Assembly: GCF_037975245.1 (NCBI RefSeq)
Contig: NC_092570.1
Coordinates: forward strand, 2,189,501-2,253,500
DNA: 64,000 nt
Direction of reading: 5' to 3'
Source: Apostichopus japonicus
Lineage: Eukaryota; Echinodermata; Holothuroidea; Aspidochirotida; Stichopodidae
Positions within the stretch are counted from its first letter, which is position 1. Every line of letters starts with the position of its first letter. The position numbers and the translations under genes were made by a program. This document shows, in pieces, positions 1 through 11,560 of this stretch. Below the pieces are notes generated by a model. That model did not search any database, was not told the DNA's origin, and was given only the letters and a program-made list of their open reading frames with translations.

Positions 1-133
1 CAATAGCTGGACTATAATGATATCCTACCCTCCCCAATTTCCCACCCTCTCCTCTCTAAGTAAATAAGTCACATTCCGTCTTGCATAAGGTGACACCCCA
101 TACTAAACCATGAGTTCATCGTGATGAACCTAC

Positions 134-2591
134 CAGCATGTTTCTGGTTGAAGAGATGACATCGGTGGGTACCAGCAGTAGTCGTAGATTAGTTCACCTT
201 CCACCATCTTAAGGACCGATGTCAGATCTGGCACGGGAGTCCAGCTCTTGGGGAAGTACAGCTCACCAGGGAGGTTGAAAAGCCGAAGAACACCATCTTC
301 GCTGTTGGTTAATATACACGTTCCATCCGGAGACCTGATAAGGATATATAGGTGTAATGATTAGTTCACAGAAATGACTGATATTAGGAGGGACAAAAAA
401 GAACTGCTGAAAATGAGACAAAAAGGAGGTCTACAAAACTCGATCTTTGAGCAGGACAAATTTATAAAGAGTAGTTTATAAACCTTAACAAATTTTCAAC
501 TTTGGAAAGGAAAATGAACTCTGCCGGAAATTGCAGAAAGTATGAGTTCCCTTCGGTGCATGTTAGAAGAAATGTAGAAATATACACGCATGGCATTTAA
601 ATGAATGACTATCCATATACAGGTTGCCAAGTTGAGCAATTTATGTGGTATTTTTGTAAGATGACTTTTTTTGTAAAGATACTTTGAATCTCGTCACCCA
701 CCCCATCCATCATTCCTAGTCCTTTTCTGGCATTGTTTTCTTTCCTTTTCCTTGACTACATATTCTCATGCAAACATTTTAAGGGTAGCTATGACAAAGA
801 CCCTGCTAGACCCAAAACATTGAGACCCTCTGTATCTTTTACATCATTTTGAAACTGCTTGAAATTTTAAAGTGCAAATGCTTACCACTTACAACCTTTT
901 AGAAAGTTGTTTCCCTCGTACAGAAGAAACTCATCTTTGGCAGTGGTCAACAGCGGAGGATCTTCCGAAAAACTGAGCGGTAAAACCTCGACCCTGAAGA
1001 GAGGAGAGAGCAAGCAAGCTTTCTTAGATCTCAAAGAAAGAAGATGATATCAACAATAGTGTCATCGTCCTGTTTGTATATAAATGTTTTGATGTTTTAC
1101 TTTTAGTTTTCACCGTGGTCCTGTTGAACCACGTGTGCAGATTAAGGGTTAAAACCTCTGACTACCTTGTTCAGCAATCATTGAGCGTCGTCTTGGTGAC
1201 AAATAGATTGGAGAGAGACAAAGGAAGGACTTAATACATAGCTAGAAACTCTGAAACAGACCCGACACACCTAAATCAACTAAAGAGAAGCATAACGACA
1301 GATGGAGATGGAGTTATAGCAAATGGCGAGACAGCAGCATCATGAATAATGTAGTGTTTGCAAATTGCAGAGCTAGTTTGAGGTATTTTATTTTGTTCTT
1401 TTAATGATCTGTGAACTCCTGCTTAGCACCCGAGTAGCACATTGATCACTTTTCATAATTTGAATATGCATACTGTATATATCACAGAATTTATAAAAGT
1501 CCAATGCGAACCAATTTCATCACTTATTCATCAAATTGATCAAACAATCTACAGTAAGAGCCAGGGTTTGCTTCTGAGGTAACAAAATCCTTCTATATTT
1601 ATGATCTTGTCAGTGTTTTCTTTACCTTTGCTTTGGAGGGGGGGGGGGGGGGGAGTCAGGGAAATTTCAGTGTATTTGTAACAGTGCCCCTACAGTAGGC
1701 AATCATTAATACACAATCAACATTAAATTATCTGTTTGTGAATACAACATACCTGTCTGCGTCCACCAATTCTAGTTCTGCTTCAACTTCTGCTGCCTCC
1801 GAAGGTTTGGTTTCTATGGTTACCGTTGACATCACCACCACCTTCTCCTCCTCTTGTGCAATGCCCAGTCCAGAGTCACTTTCTATTCCTTCAGCATTGG
1901 CTATTGTATCCTCCTCTTTCTCTTTAGGAGGGGATTCCCCTCGAGGGGATTCCCCATGAGGGGATTCCCCTCCTGAGGCAGCGTTATCCCCCACTAACAT
2001 CTGGCATTCCGATTGTACCAAATCTTGTTTACTTATTTTACTCTCCTGAGCATTCTCTTCTCCCTCCATAGGAGATCCACTTCTTTTTCTACAAGATATA
2101 TCCCCACTTGGTCCCCCATTGTCCAAAACCTCTTGTACCTCCACTCCCCTATCTTTCTCTTCTGTATAATCTTTCTCTTCTGTATAATCTCCTGCACAAG
2201 ATCCAATATCTGTTTCCCTCGGTGAAGATTCAAGTTTTAAAACTTTTTGTTCCTCTTCACAAACAGCTTCTTTTACTTCCATTTGATCTAATTCTACTCC
2301 CCTCTTGTCCTTCTCTTCCGACAGAACTCTATTTTCTCTCGTCTTTAAATCCGTTTCCACCGCATTCCCTTCCATGCTCCTCATCTCTCCTTTGTTACGA
2401 GTTCTCAAAAAGAGCTCAAACTGCTCAAACAAATTCACTTCCAGCTCGTTTTCGAGCTCGTGCAGTTTTTCAGCAATTTCTAAAGTTTTATCTTTGTCGG
2501 CTTTTGTGGAAGTGGAGCTGTCCAATACTGACAGAGGTTCACTGCCAGTTTTCTTTGAAACTTCACATTTTCCTTCAGTTTCTTCCTCCAT
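134..2591 (-). CDS. WRAP53: WRAP53/TCAB1 telomerase Cajal body protein (5' part, runs off left edge)
   Basis: Three coding exons are visible: 1753-2591, 886-993 and 134-334. All have GT/AG borders and phases that join cleanly (839, 108 and 201 nt), giving 382 codons plus two bases before the next, off-window exon. Exon 1 encodes a low-complexity acidic N-terminus of about 280 residues starting MEEETEGKC, longer than in the human protein. Exons 2-3 carry the start of the WD40 propeller: NFLKGCKWSPDGTCILTNS, then LRLFNLPGELY and a stretch ending IYDYCWYPPMSSLQPET, which matches WRAP53 nearly residue for residue. The family binds the CAB box of scaRNAs and telomerase RNA and delivers them to Cajal bodies. 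The start is the first ATG of the open frame at 2589-2591. Most of the WD repeats lie left of position 1. Confidence 0.9.
335..885 (-). other. WRAP53 intron 2
   Basis: This intron lies between the coding exons at 886-993 and 134-334. The donor GTAAGC and the acceptor ending TTATCAG are clear on the minus strand. No other feature was seen in it. Intron 1 (994-1752) likewise holds only a G homopolymer near 1638. Confidence 0.8.
1928..1976 (-). repeat. Short palindromic minisatellite inside WRAP53 exon 1
   Basis: Three tandem copies of a GGGGATTCCCC-type unit encode repeated Gly-Glu-Ser-Pro motifs in the disordered N-terminus. A second small in-frame duplication (DYTEEK twice) lies near 2158-2190. 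Both point to replication slippage in a region with little structural constraint. Confidence 0.75.
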
Positions 2592-4462
2592 ATCCTCAAA
2601 ATAGGTCCAAACTTTTAATCAGTAAAAAGAAACACCAATATTTCTCAATCTCGCTGCCTCAAGAAAAATGTTTTGGCATGTCACAACTTTCTATATCAAC
2701 TGTTGCAAAGGGAACTACAAATAGAAGTAAATGTTTCTCCATTAATACGAGGGAAAATCAAGGGAAATTTAACCTGGAAGGAGGATCATATTCCAGTCTG
2801 GTAAAAAAAAAAATCTATTAACAGAAAATCCTTATTTGCAAATTTCCATGGTTGATCGGCACTAAACATTCTGCCAATCTGCAGGCCCAATTCTGTATCG
2901 GAAAATACTTGCACTTTCATCTTACATGCAAATCACTGTCAAATGATAAAACTGTACATACATTGTTTTAAGTTTCCTTACATAGGAACAATGAAAAAGA
3001 GGCATAGGTAACATGACAAATTAAGATAAAGTTCAAGATGTTTAAAGAGAAATCTTGTTTCTTAAAAGGTTTAATTTTTTTTGTCTTATCTTTATTTGCA
3101 CATTTTTCATGTTTCTATGCATTTTTTCCCCTCTTTTTGTCTATTGATAATTTTGATTTTAAAAAGATTAACAAAGCCTTCCAGAATTAAAATATGAATA
3201 AGATAACAAAACACTGCCAACAATTTTATCTTGGGCACATTAAGAACCAATCTCTCAATCTTCAGGTGCAGCTTATTGCTTTTATAGGCCCGAAGCTCTT
3301 ACACAACAATACTGAAACAAGTGGAAATAGGGTTTCGACACAGCCCTGTGATATGGATTTTTTTGTGCCTTTGAGGTTTCATTTCAGACTAGAATACATT
3401 CAGCAATCTTTATCACTAAATGAAACCTTGAAATTCAAAGATTTTTACACAAAATTAGATGACAAATGCAAACAGGATGCCTCATTGGATGTGCTAGTAA
3501 AGCAAAAGTACAGATTTATTTTCTCCAGACCCCCCACTCTGCCCATTAAGTATTCTGGCTTCATTCCCTTTTGGACCTAAACATAAACAGCGACATTGGC
3601 TAGTCTGTTGTCTTGTCAGACAAAGAATCTTAGAATTTTTAATTCCCTTTTTTCTTTTTTGTGAGGGGTGAGGCAATTGGTAAAATATATGGTGCCAATA
3701 ACTATCAGTAATATCAGAATTCTTTGAGGGGGAGGGGGAGGGAGGGGGAATGGAGGCATTTGTCTGCCATAAATGACCCTCTCCTCCAGCTTCAAGACAA
3801 CATGTTTGATAGCGAGAAGTGCAGTAACTTCACTTGGAGACTCACTGAGTGGTAATTTACACAAGTCAATGTATAAGACACCAGACTTTACTACTGTGTT
3901 ACAGAACCATACACACAGCAGTTATGACCTAAAACTTTTTAGCATGTCAAGTTATAAAAAATTGTTTACAAGTTTCCTTTTCTGAGGGTTCTAAATTCAA
4001 TCTCTCAGTGAAGTCAAATTGCTCTGAGGATCAGAAAAAAAATCGAATTATCGTTTGATTTTTGCACCAAATGAGAAAACAATAATAACAAATATTAAAT
4101 AACATATAAACCCTATTAAACTGTGTTAGGTAACAGCTGCTGCTTTAATTGTCTATGCTTAATTATTTCCACCATTGACAGTGTTAAAATAATGAAACTT
4201 TATGCACAACTGTGAAAATCAGCCATCGATCGTAGCGTTAACTAAGCAGACCCCTACAGCCAGGTAGACTTAGTAGGCTTTATGTCTAATACAGAAATGA
4301 TTGAGGTAAGTGTGTGTAGACCACAAGTGTACAAACTATTAGGATCTGCTGAAATACAAGTTTATGAAACACAGTAAAGTATCTGGAAGACTATTAAAAC
4401 AAGAGAAGATAAAAAAAAATGGTACTACTATTTAAAAATGATAAACTAGGTCGGTAAAAGGG
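2592..4462. other. Intergenic spacer / probable 3' UTR of the Gag-like gene and WRAP53 promoter side
   Basis: This 1.9-kb AT-rich stretch lies between the stop of the Gag-like gene and the WRAP53 start, both on the minus strand. Candidate AATAAA signals on the minus strand occur near 3515 and 3093. A plus-strand open frame at 3194-3580 has no recognisable domain and is probably chance. No convincing promoter motif was seen. Confidence 0.4.
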
Positions 4463-6685
4463 TCAGTACATCCGATTGATGTCATCGTCACTCCCTTGAA
4501 ACCCTTCCGTTGCTAGAGTAGACCTGTCATCTGAAAAGGACATGTATCCGACATAGGACCCAGCATCACCGGGGCGATAATACCCTCCTCCCCCTAACGA
4601 TGATGTTGAGGGCGGGAACTGGGAGGAACTGCCACCCCCTAAACCACTCTGGAAGGAGCCTTTGAACATCGACTTGTTATCGTTACTATCCGGTGTGAAT
4701 CTCGAAAAGTCCATTCCGGAGTATCCCATCCCCAAGGGTGGATACATGTTGTATCCTTGAGGATCTGTAGGGTAGCTACCGCCGAGGCTGGACCACATTC
4801 TGTTCGGTGATGTTGAGGATTTCAGCCCTCTCCTTCTTTTCCTTCCAATACCACCTCCTCCACTACCTCCACCAACTCCACCTCCTCCTCCGCCACCTCC
4901 AGCTTTTCCCTGTCCTACCCTCCGGTCACCAGAATTCTTCCTCTTTCCTCTACCACTCTGTTGACCACCATTATTTTGTCTGCCTTCTCTGTTTGCGTTG
5001 CCTCTGTTCCTGTCAGGAGCTGGTCGTCCGCCTGGTGATCTGAGGTCACTTTGTCCAGACGTACGCCTCCCACCTCCTGAACCAATGTTGTTACCCACCT
5101 GAGCCCGAGCTCCTCTGCCATCATTTCTCCCTCCTCTACCCCCACCACTACCACCGCTATTATTTCCACGACCACCACCACCACCTCCACCACCACCTCC
5201 CCCTCCACTACCCCCTCCACCTCCACTACCTCCTCCCCCTCCACTGCGACCACTACCGCCCACTTGTCGTTTGGGTGTTTCACTGTTCCCATCCGGTAAA
5301 TGAACATGATGATTTTCAAAGCTTGACTTATACTCTGCTGAGAATAACTCAAAGGCAAGTGGCTGGTTTACGACTTCAGAACGTGCCTTGTTGTTGTTTA
5401 TTTTCAAGGCATCCAAGTACACCCGTCTTCGACCCCTCGTGGCAAAGATGGAGCCCTTGACCGAAGTATCGCAAAGGTCAATCAGACACTGTCCCAAGTT
5501 GTTGAGAAGATCATGCTTAATTTCTTCCTCTGCACTCTTTTCTCCCTTGACAATTTTTCCTAGCCCCGCCAGGAAATAAGACGCATAGGAGATGATCCTC
5601 AGCTGGTACCGGAACAAGTCGTCCGTACTCTGAATGTCGTGGTTGAGCCGTGACAGATTTTCCGGTAAGATGTTCCTTCGCTTTCCTCCTGACCCTTGCG
5701 CTTTAACAATGTGGGGCACCATGTCAGAATTAATCCTTGGGTTCCAACCGTAGGCTTTCATGTCCTCCATGGGCCAATAGTAACGATGATTCTGCTTCTT
5801 GCTGACAGAGGCCACATCGATGAGGCTCTTTTCTTTAACTTTCTGCCAACTCTTCTTGACTATGCCCTCGGCTGGCAGATAACTGCAGGAGCTCTGGTTG
5901 GAACTAGACACGGTGTCATCTAAGACTGATTTCTCCGCAGTAGGTGGCATGACATCCACAAGGGAAGAAACCTTGTAAAGGTACTCTTCCCACTTAACTT
6001 TCTCTTCATCATCTTCCCACAGAACTTTTCCAGTTGCCTGGGCATCTTTCTTTTTGGATTCCGTGGTCACATCTTCTTCTGTCGTCTGCTGCGCTTTGCC
6101 TTTGTCAGGGACATCTACGTTCATGGCTCTCTCGCTCTGCTCTTTGCCAGGTTGATCTTCGTCCTGTTTGGCTTCTCCATCCTCCACCTTTCCTTTGACG
6201 ACCTGTTCCGCCTGTTTCTGTGCCATCGCAGCCTGCTTCGAGACGTTTTGAATCACTGACATCATCTGGTGCAACTGGGCCTGAAAGTTCCCCAGCTTGA
6301 AGTCCAGAGCATCGTTAACCATATTGTGAATATCCTTAGGAGTCATGGAAGCCGATTTGACACTCTGGTCATCTCCTGCTGTATCTTCAAAGTCATCCTC
6401 GTCCATTGTTTCACCCTCTTCCTCCTCCACAGGGTGTTCCTCATCTTCCTCTCCCTCTACAGGAAGTTCCTCGTGGGTGTCTGCATACTCTTCCTTATAG
6501 TCCTCCTTTGTTTCACTGGCTGCATTTTCAACCTCTTCTTTAGCTGGTGCTTCAGTTTCTAAAGGCTCATGACTGTTGTCATCATCAACAAGAACAAAGT
6601 CATTGCTGGCTGCCTCTAATGGGTGCACATCCTCCTGAACTTCATCTTGGCCCTGTGGATCATTGCTTACGTCTGTCTCTGACAT
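4463..6685 (-). CDS. Acidic, Gly/RGG-rich protein with DIRS-type Gag-like core; possible domesticated Gag
   Basis: An uninterrupted 740-residue frame. The frame opens at 6712, but the second Met (MSETDVSND, 6683-6685) has the better context (AAAAATGT) and is preferred. In order: an acidic N-terminus rich in Glu/Asp (about 1-110); a helical Gln/Met-rich segment (115-165); a charged linker; a folded-looking core (about 302-458) running from YYWPMEDMKAYGWNPRI through LFRYQLRIISYASYFLAGLG to RGRRRVYLDAL and NQPLAFELF; a Gly tract with RG/RGG motifs (475-640); and a Gly/Tyr/Ser tail. The order of core motifs (N-x-x-L helix, RRR, then P-x-x-F-x-LF) resembles Gag of DIRS-like retrotransposons. This is a judgement by eye. 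No reverse transcriptase, RNase H, tyrosine recombinase or flanking repeats were found, so it is either a solo Gag gene or a host RNA-binding protein. The RGG region suggests RNA binding. Confidence 0.75.
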   Translation of the reverse strand: MSETDVSNDPQGQDEVQEDVHPLEAASNDFVLVDDDNSHEPLETEAPAKEEVENAASETKEDYKEEYADTHEELPVEGEEDEEHPVEEEEGETMDEDDFEDTAGDDQSVKSASMTPKDIHNMVNDALDFKLGNFQAQLHQMMSVIQNVSKQAAMAQKQAEQVVKGKVEDGEAKQDEDQPGKEQSERAMNVDVPDKGKAQQTTEEDVTTESKKKDAQATGKVLWEDDEEKVKWEEYLYKVSSLVDVMPPTAEKSVLDDTVSSSNQSSCSYLPAEGIVKKSWQKVKEKSLIDVASVSKKQNHRYYWPMEDMKAYGWNPRINSDMVPHIVKAQGSGGKRRNILPENLSRLNHDIQSTDDLFRYQLRIISYASYFLAGLGKIVKGEKSAEEEIKHDLLNNLGQCLIDLCDTSVKGSIFATRGRRRVYLDALKINNNKARSEVVNQPLAFELFSAEYKSSFENHHVHLPDGNSETPKRQVGGSGRSGGGGGSGGGGGSGGGGGGGGGGGGRGNNSGGSGGGRGGRNDGRGARAQVGNNIGSGGGRRTSGQSDLRSPGGRPAPDRNRGNANREGRQNNGGQQSGRGKRKNSGDRRVGQGKAGGGGGGGGVGGGSGGGGIGRKRRRGLKSSTSPNRMWSSLGGSYPTDPQGYNMYPPLGMGYSGMDFSRFTPDSNDNKSMFKGSFQSGLGGGSSSQFPPSTSSLGGGGYYRPGDAGSYVGYMSFSDDRSTLATEGFQGSDDDINRMY

Positions 6686-6748
6686 TTTTACAATTAATAG
6701 TTTAAACCCCACAGAATAGACAAAGGGTGCATAGATTCAGTAACAGCA

Positions 6749-6751
6749 ACT
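6749..6751 (-). promoter_or_regulatory. Probable 5' UTR splice acceptor of the Gag-like gene
   Basis: On the minus strand a run of seven T followed by ACAG ends at 6750, 65 bases upstream of the preferred ATG. This would make the coding exon the last exon of a spliced transcript, with a non-coding first exon somewhere between 6.8 and 11 kb. The first exon could not be located. Confidence 0.45.
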
Positions 6752-7705
6752 GTAAAAAAAGACTTTTTTTTATTAAAAATTCTAAACAATTACAATACCT
6801 TGTAAAACTGTTGGCAGATGTTATCATGAGAAGGTTAATTTGGAACAAACAAATGTAGTATTGCTCTATGAACCAACAAACTACAAAGTGGGAAAACAAC
6901 AAAACAAAAAAAAGCAGTAAATTAGCAAGGAAAACTAAAATACCATATGACAGTGTTTGTAAGTAAAGTGGCAAGTTTTACCAACAAGGGCTTTTAACAG
7001 TATTGTCTTTGGAGAGAACTTTCCTCTTGTGAAGATTTATAGGACACGAATATGAAGCCAAGAATCTACTTTCTTTGGCAAATATGAAGGTCCAGGAATA
7101 ACAGAACTGGTATTCCTCTAGAGTGGTCTGTAATTACACTTGACTTCACGACTGTTCCTTGTATATGTGGTTAAGCCAAATGTATCGAAAGGAAAACAGG
7201 TTTCCCTTGAAGCATTTGCTGATTCCAGATAATTCTAGGTAGCTGTCAACAGCAGTAGTCAGACCTGATACACTAGTGCAGTTTGCTACCACAGGTTGTA
7301 CAGGGCCTGTATCAAATGTTCAGCACAACACGTGCCTTACACAACAGGGAGAGAATTAAGTGACAGCAGGCCGGCCTCTCTCTTTTCTCTCTCTTTCTTT
7401 AACTGAACTGAGCCAGCCTGAGTGACTGCAAAGTCAAGAGTTCTAGGATAAGTTTCTTCTTCCGATAAGAACCACAGACTGGGCTCATGAGCATAACACA
7501 GGTTTTATCACAACTTCCACTATGGAGGCATCAGTACATCAATGTTGTGAATATGAAAACCTGTTGATGGAAGACAAAAAAGCTGTTGATGGCTGGCATC
7601 TGGCAGTGAGCCATGTTAATTATAAGACCACTTCAGATTAAAGAAATGAGCAAGGTCTCTCACTCCTTTATGGTCTCATATAGACTCATATCGGTCAATC
7701 TTACA

Positions 7706-7736
7706 AAGCTGCATGGGCTGATGATCCATGCAGCTT
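7706..7736. repeat. Perfect 11-bp inverted repeat (hairpin)
   Basis: AAGCTGCATGG (7706-7716) is followed by a 9-nt spacer and its exact complement (7726-7736). There is no T run after either arm, and no transcript context is known. Confidence 0.7.
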
Positions 7737-9169
7737 AATTTAATGACACTGGCAACACTATCCTGTAATCCATGTACAAAATAGACACGGACATGCTTCA
7801 CATGCATATCATCAAAGTTATCTGGCACACTTACCACCGGGTCACATTGAGCTAGTGATTAACTTTTAATCAACGCTGTGGCATCTACTGGTGTGATGTG
7901 GCGACTACAACCTTAGAATAGGTATGCTGTCAGTACAACAAAAACTTTTGACACATGTATGTTGATGATATGCTCTGCCTTGAATATGATTACAAATTCA
8001 TCATTTAATGCAATATGCAGATGTTTGCATACCCAACAGCATTTGAAGACATCCTCACCTGTAGTGTCAAACATATTATACTGTAGCAGTGTATCAATCC
8101 ACCAGTCTGTGTAGAGGACCTAACTTTCAACTGTGCACATATACTTCAGTATCTGCAATAGTGCAAATACCCTGCTATGTTTGCAAGCTTGATACATACT
8201 GCCTGATAGAGCAATAAGACACGTTGAGTAATACTGTACATGAATGTATAACCATCAGCCTCTGCATGTAAGCTGTGGTTTATACATGTATAGTATAGCA
8301 AAACATTTTCATGATATCAAGCTTACAAGAATGATAATCACTACAATTTTGAATGCACCCACTGTCATACTGTACGTCAATAGTGAGACTGTCTTGTCAG
8401 GTTCACAAATTGGGGAACAGAATTGAAAAAGGCCATGTGTTTTTAATACAAAAACTGGAAATGTTTCAAACACTTTATGTACTGAAAGTACATGAATGTA
8501 AAACATTGCCAAGAATATATCCTCCGCAGGAATTTCAGCCTGCTGAGTAGAGAGTTTTAAGGTAAAGATATGGTGCTACTCGTATAAGTGATGTGTCATG
8601 TTCAGTCAAACATTTATCAGCTTATGCAGGACTTTCTATTCCAAATCCCCAAACAGACAGTGTTTGCTTTAGTCGTCAGTGAGAAATATGTCATGTGGTG
8701 CTAGTACTTGAGGTGACAATTTGGGAGAGATTTTCCACCAGACTATGCAGAGTGCTGCAACAATATGAGATGTCTTCAACTCCAGTTCAACAACTAACAA
8801 ATGTTACAACATCATATACGAGCTGATAGTATTGAGTGCCTGATATTTTGAAACCGATGGTCCAACATTGACATTGTGAAATACCCATGATAAGCATACA
8901 CAGCTTGCTATTCAATCGTTCACACACGCTTTGATCTGAAAAGGACTGGTCATGAAAGTGTGTCCATCAGATGGCTGAAGGATACAGTACAGTGCTGCAA
9001 TAGTTCAGTTACCTTCACTCTGAGCTTGGCAAGAGTCACCTCATCTCACAGTCAAATCATTACAAGTAAATCTAAGTACCGAAATCAAGTTGTGTCATTG
9101 ACTCAAATCACTGTCTTTTTCTCTTGGCAAGAGACTTACAAAAATTGTCACCTTAACCTTAAAGGTACT

Positions 9170-9365
9170 GGTCAAGTCAAAAGTGCTGTCGGTGCTGCAG
9201 CATCTTGCAGCCAGGCTGCATATGAAATAATCCTTTGTGCACTGCAGCTTCACACAATAGACACTGTTGGTCTTCAGAGATAATCCCCATTGTCTGATAT
9301 TGAATTCCTTCTAGCTGAGCAGGATTTTACAGCTGCTGTAGCTATTTTTATTTGACACGTATGTG
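9170..9365. repeat. Dispersed repeat, copy 1 (related to 17230-17400)
   Basis: Blocks in the same order as at 17230-17400: AGGCTGCAT, CTTCACA followed by CACAATAG-CACT, AGATAATC, a GATTTT-CAG-TGCTG block, then TTTTTGACACG. The two copies are diverged, with small indels. It is not recognised as a named family. Confidence 0.5.
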
Positions 9366-10061
9366 GTGCGGCCTCAAAAAAAATAATGAGTGATTCAAGT
9401 CACAACTCCTATTAAATGCTGGCTGCACTTTCCTGAGAGTTACAGTGGCAGATACAGTAATGGTAGCTTGTAATATAAACAGCCAGGTATATAAGAGGTA
9501 TACTGACAGTTGATGGAAGGAAACAACAGCTCAAGCAATGTTTGATTCAACTATGCTGAAAGCTATTTTGGCATCATATATGAAGTGCAGACATGAAGCT
9601 TCTCAAATACTTCAGTCGAGTGTGCAGTACAACTATAATCTTCGCGCAGACGGATACTTTCACTAGACGTGTACAGAATGCTAAGTAAATTTGCATGCCT
9701 TGACTTGGCATTTATTATTTATTGGCCAAGGTTTGTCTTCTTAAGCAGACTTACTGTAGCCAGCTATACTTAAGCTTGGTCTTTGAATAGGCCTAGTTAG
9801 ATCTCCCCACTCCGAAACTGAGCATCAACTCTAGGATATGTCTTTGACTTGTTAAATATTACTAGGCTGGGCCTATTATAAGGGTAAATGGGGAATATGA
9901 TGGCAACAGGATCTAAGAGAAAGCTAGGATAGGCCTAGGTCTTCAAAGTGACCTAGCATTCAGACTATAGTAAGGCCGTCTCCGAATTGTCGTTCTCAAA
10001 GTGATTACATTGCCGGCTATGGTGTAACATCAGACCTCTGACTGGTATTGTGGTCGTTGTG

Positions 10062-10402
10062 GGGGCGTTGTGGTCAAGTGGTTAAGGCAGTGGACTTGTG
10101 ATCTAAGGATTGCAGGTTCGAGTCCTGGCCAGATCATTGCATTGTGTCCTTGGGCAAGGCACTTCATCTCCATTGCCACTCTTCACCCAGGTGTATAAAT
10201 GGGGCCTTGCAATGTAACTTGTACATAAAGTTATTTGCACCTGTTTGTGGGTGCAACTTATGGATGTGGTGCCCCAAGAGAGATTGATTGAATTGGGCAC
10301 ACTTTGGTGTGTGGCTGTGGCAAGTTACCGATGACCAGGGATTAAGTTGTAAAGTTGTGTTAGCCTAGAGGGCCTTTGGCCTTGCACAAGACTGAAAAAA
10401 TT
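10062..10402 (+). mobile_element. tRNA-derived SINE, copy 1 (full head)
   Basis: The head has a pol III A-box-like TGGTCAAGTGG (10071-10081) and a B box GGTTCGAGTCC (10115-10125), as in a tRNA-derived promoter. It is followed by a conserved body (CTTGGGCAAGGCACTTCATC, then CTTCACCCAGGTGTATAAAT) and a tail ending ACAAGACTG. The same body recurs at 20468, 38209 and 53515. A functional tRNA gene is excluded because the head lacks a closing acceptor stem and the body continues for 270 more bases. Confidence 0.85.
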
Positions 10403-11560
10403 CAACTTTATTCTGCAATTAATCTGAAAACACTTCCCTAGTATAAGGTTAGCCTCCCAGTACTAGCCTTATTCCAGTCATATTCCTAACGTTATTCTAG
10501 GCCTAAGAACCTCAGCCTCTGTTGTACCATGGAGCTCCATGGTTGTACTGACTGTTGGTCTGTTACTGATACTGTTAGTTAGTGGTATTACAGTACTAGT
10601 ATTACTAGTTACAATAGATACAACTTAGTTTTACTAGCTCACCTGAAGTGCCTTGTTGCAAAGTTTCTAAGCTATATGGGCTAAACAATTGAATTGTTAT
10701 TTATGGACTAGGCTGTTGCATTTCAACATTGCGCTGTTTGCCGCATGCTCCTGTTTTAACTATTTGCATTGCTTTAAAGTTTAATTTCGTTTAGACCTCT
10801 ACGGTAGGCCTACGTTAGGCTTAATGCTATGTCAATATGCTGGCTACTGTAGCCTTTGCTAGACTAGCGTTAGTCTCAGTTGTAACTGGCGACTTCATGA
10901 CCTTTACTAGGCTTTAGTCTAGGAACAAAACTATCAAAATTAGTGGTAAATGTATCCAGTGTGTTACCATAAGAAGTCAAATTCCACTTTGTGGGGTTTA
11001 CTTTGATTTGGCAGGCGGAAACCACTGTGGCAACGTCTCTGTACCTATCCAGCGAGTTTGTTGGTACATAATATATAAATGCACATGTGTTTTGATCGGT
11101 TTTGCGCAAGCGCTTTGATCAAAGTGGCTGAGAACAGCCTAGCCATATACATACACTTTAGTTATATTAAATTGGATGTGAGGGGAAAGGCGCAGAGGGA
11201 GACGGGAAGAGGGTCCAGGCAAGAGAGAGAAGATGGCGAGACTTCCAGTTTGCGGGATAGGGGGTGGGGTGGTGGGTGAAAGGGAGGGGCCAGAGATAAA
11301 CAGAGGAGAGGGGACAGAGATGGGAAGATGAGGGCGAAGGGTGCACCATGGGAAGGAAAAGTCAGAACTTTGATATAAAAACATCATTACATAATTGTAA
11401 TTCACTTTTCCTAATTTGCCCTTTTCGTCAGCACTGTACCTCCCCCACCTCACCTTACCCCTTCCCACCCAACATCCAGCTGTTTTTACCATTATTTATT
11501 GGCCTACAGGTAAACTTCTTGAAGATCATGCGCGCGTGATGTATGAGACTGAAAAGAATA
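10403..11560. other. Intergenic region with a purine-rich tract
   Basis: No gene was recognised. A G/A-rich stretch on the plus strand spans roughly 11178-11345. A minus-strand AATAAA lies near 11496 and could mark the far end of a long DCUN1D1 3' UTR, but this is speculative. Confidence 0.35.

Larger units (their letters stand above)
6752..10061. other. Non-coding region upstream of the Gag-like gene
   Basis: No gene was recognised in this 3.3 kb. It is AT-rich, with only short open frames on both strands. It holds a perfect short inverted repeat at 7706-7736 and a dispersed repeat at about 9170-9365 that is related to sequence at 17230-17400. It may include the 5' UTR intron of the gene to its left. 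Confidence 0.4.

Noticed and set aside
2108..2821. 237-codon plus-strand frame opposite WRAP53 exon 1
   Set aside because: It is the antisense of a real coding exon with a WRAP53 reading frame. It has no domain and an unnatural Leu/Pro/Ser composition.
3194..3580. 128-codon plus-strand frame
   Set aside because: No recognisable domain or splice context, and it lies in the probable 3' UTR of a minus-strand gene.
4915..5358. 147-codon minus-strand frame rich in Val/Glu
   Set aside because: Shifted-frame reading of the Gly-rich (GGN) tract of the Gag-like gene.
10062..10135. tRNA gene
   Set aside because: A and B boxes are present, but the ends do not pair into an acceptor stem and the sequence continues into a repeated SINE body found at three other sites.
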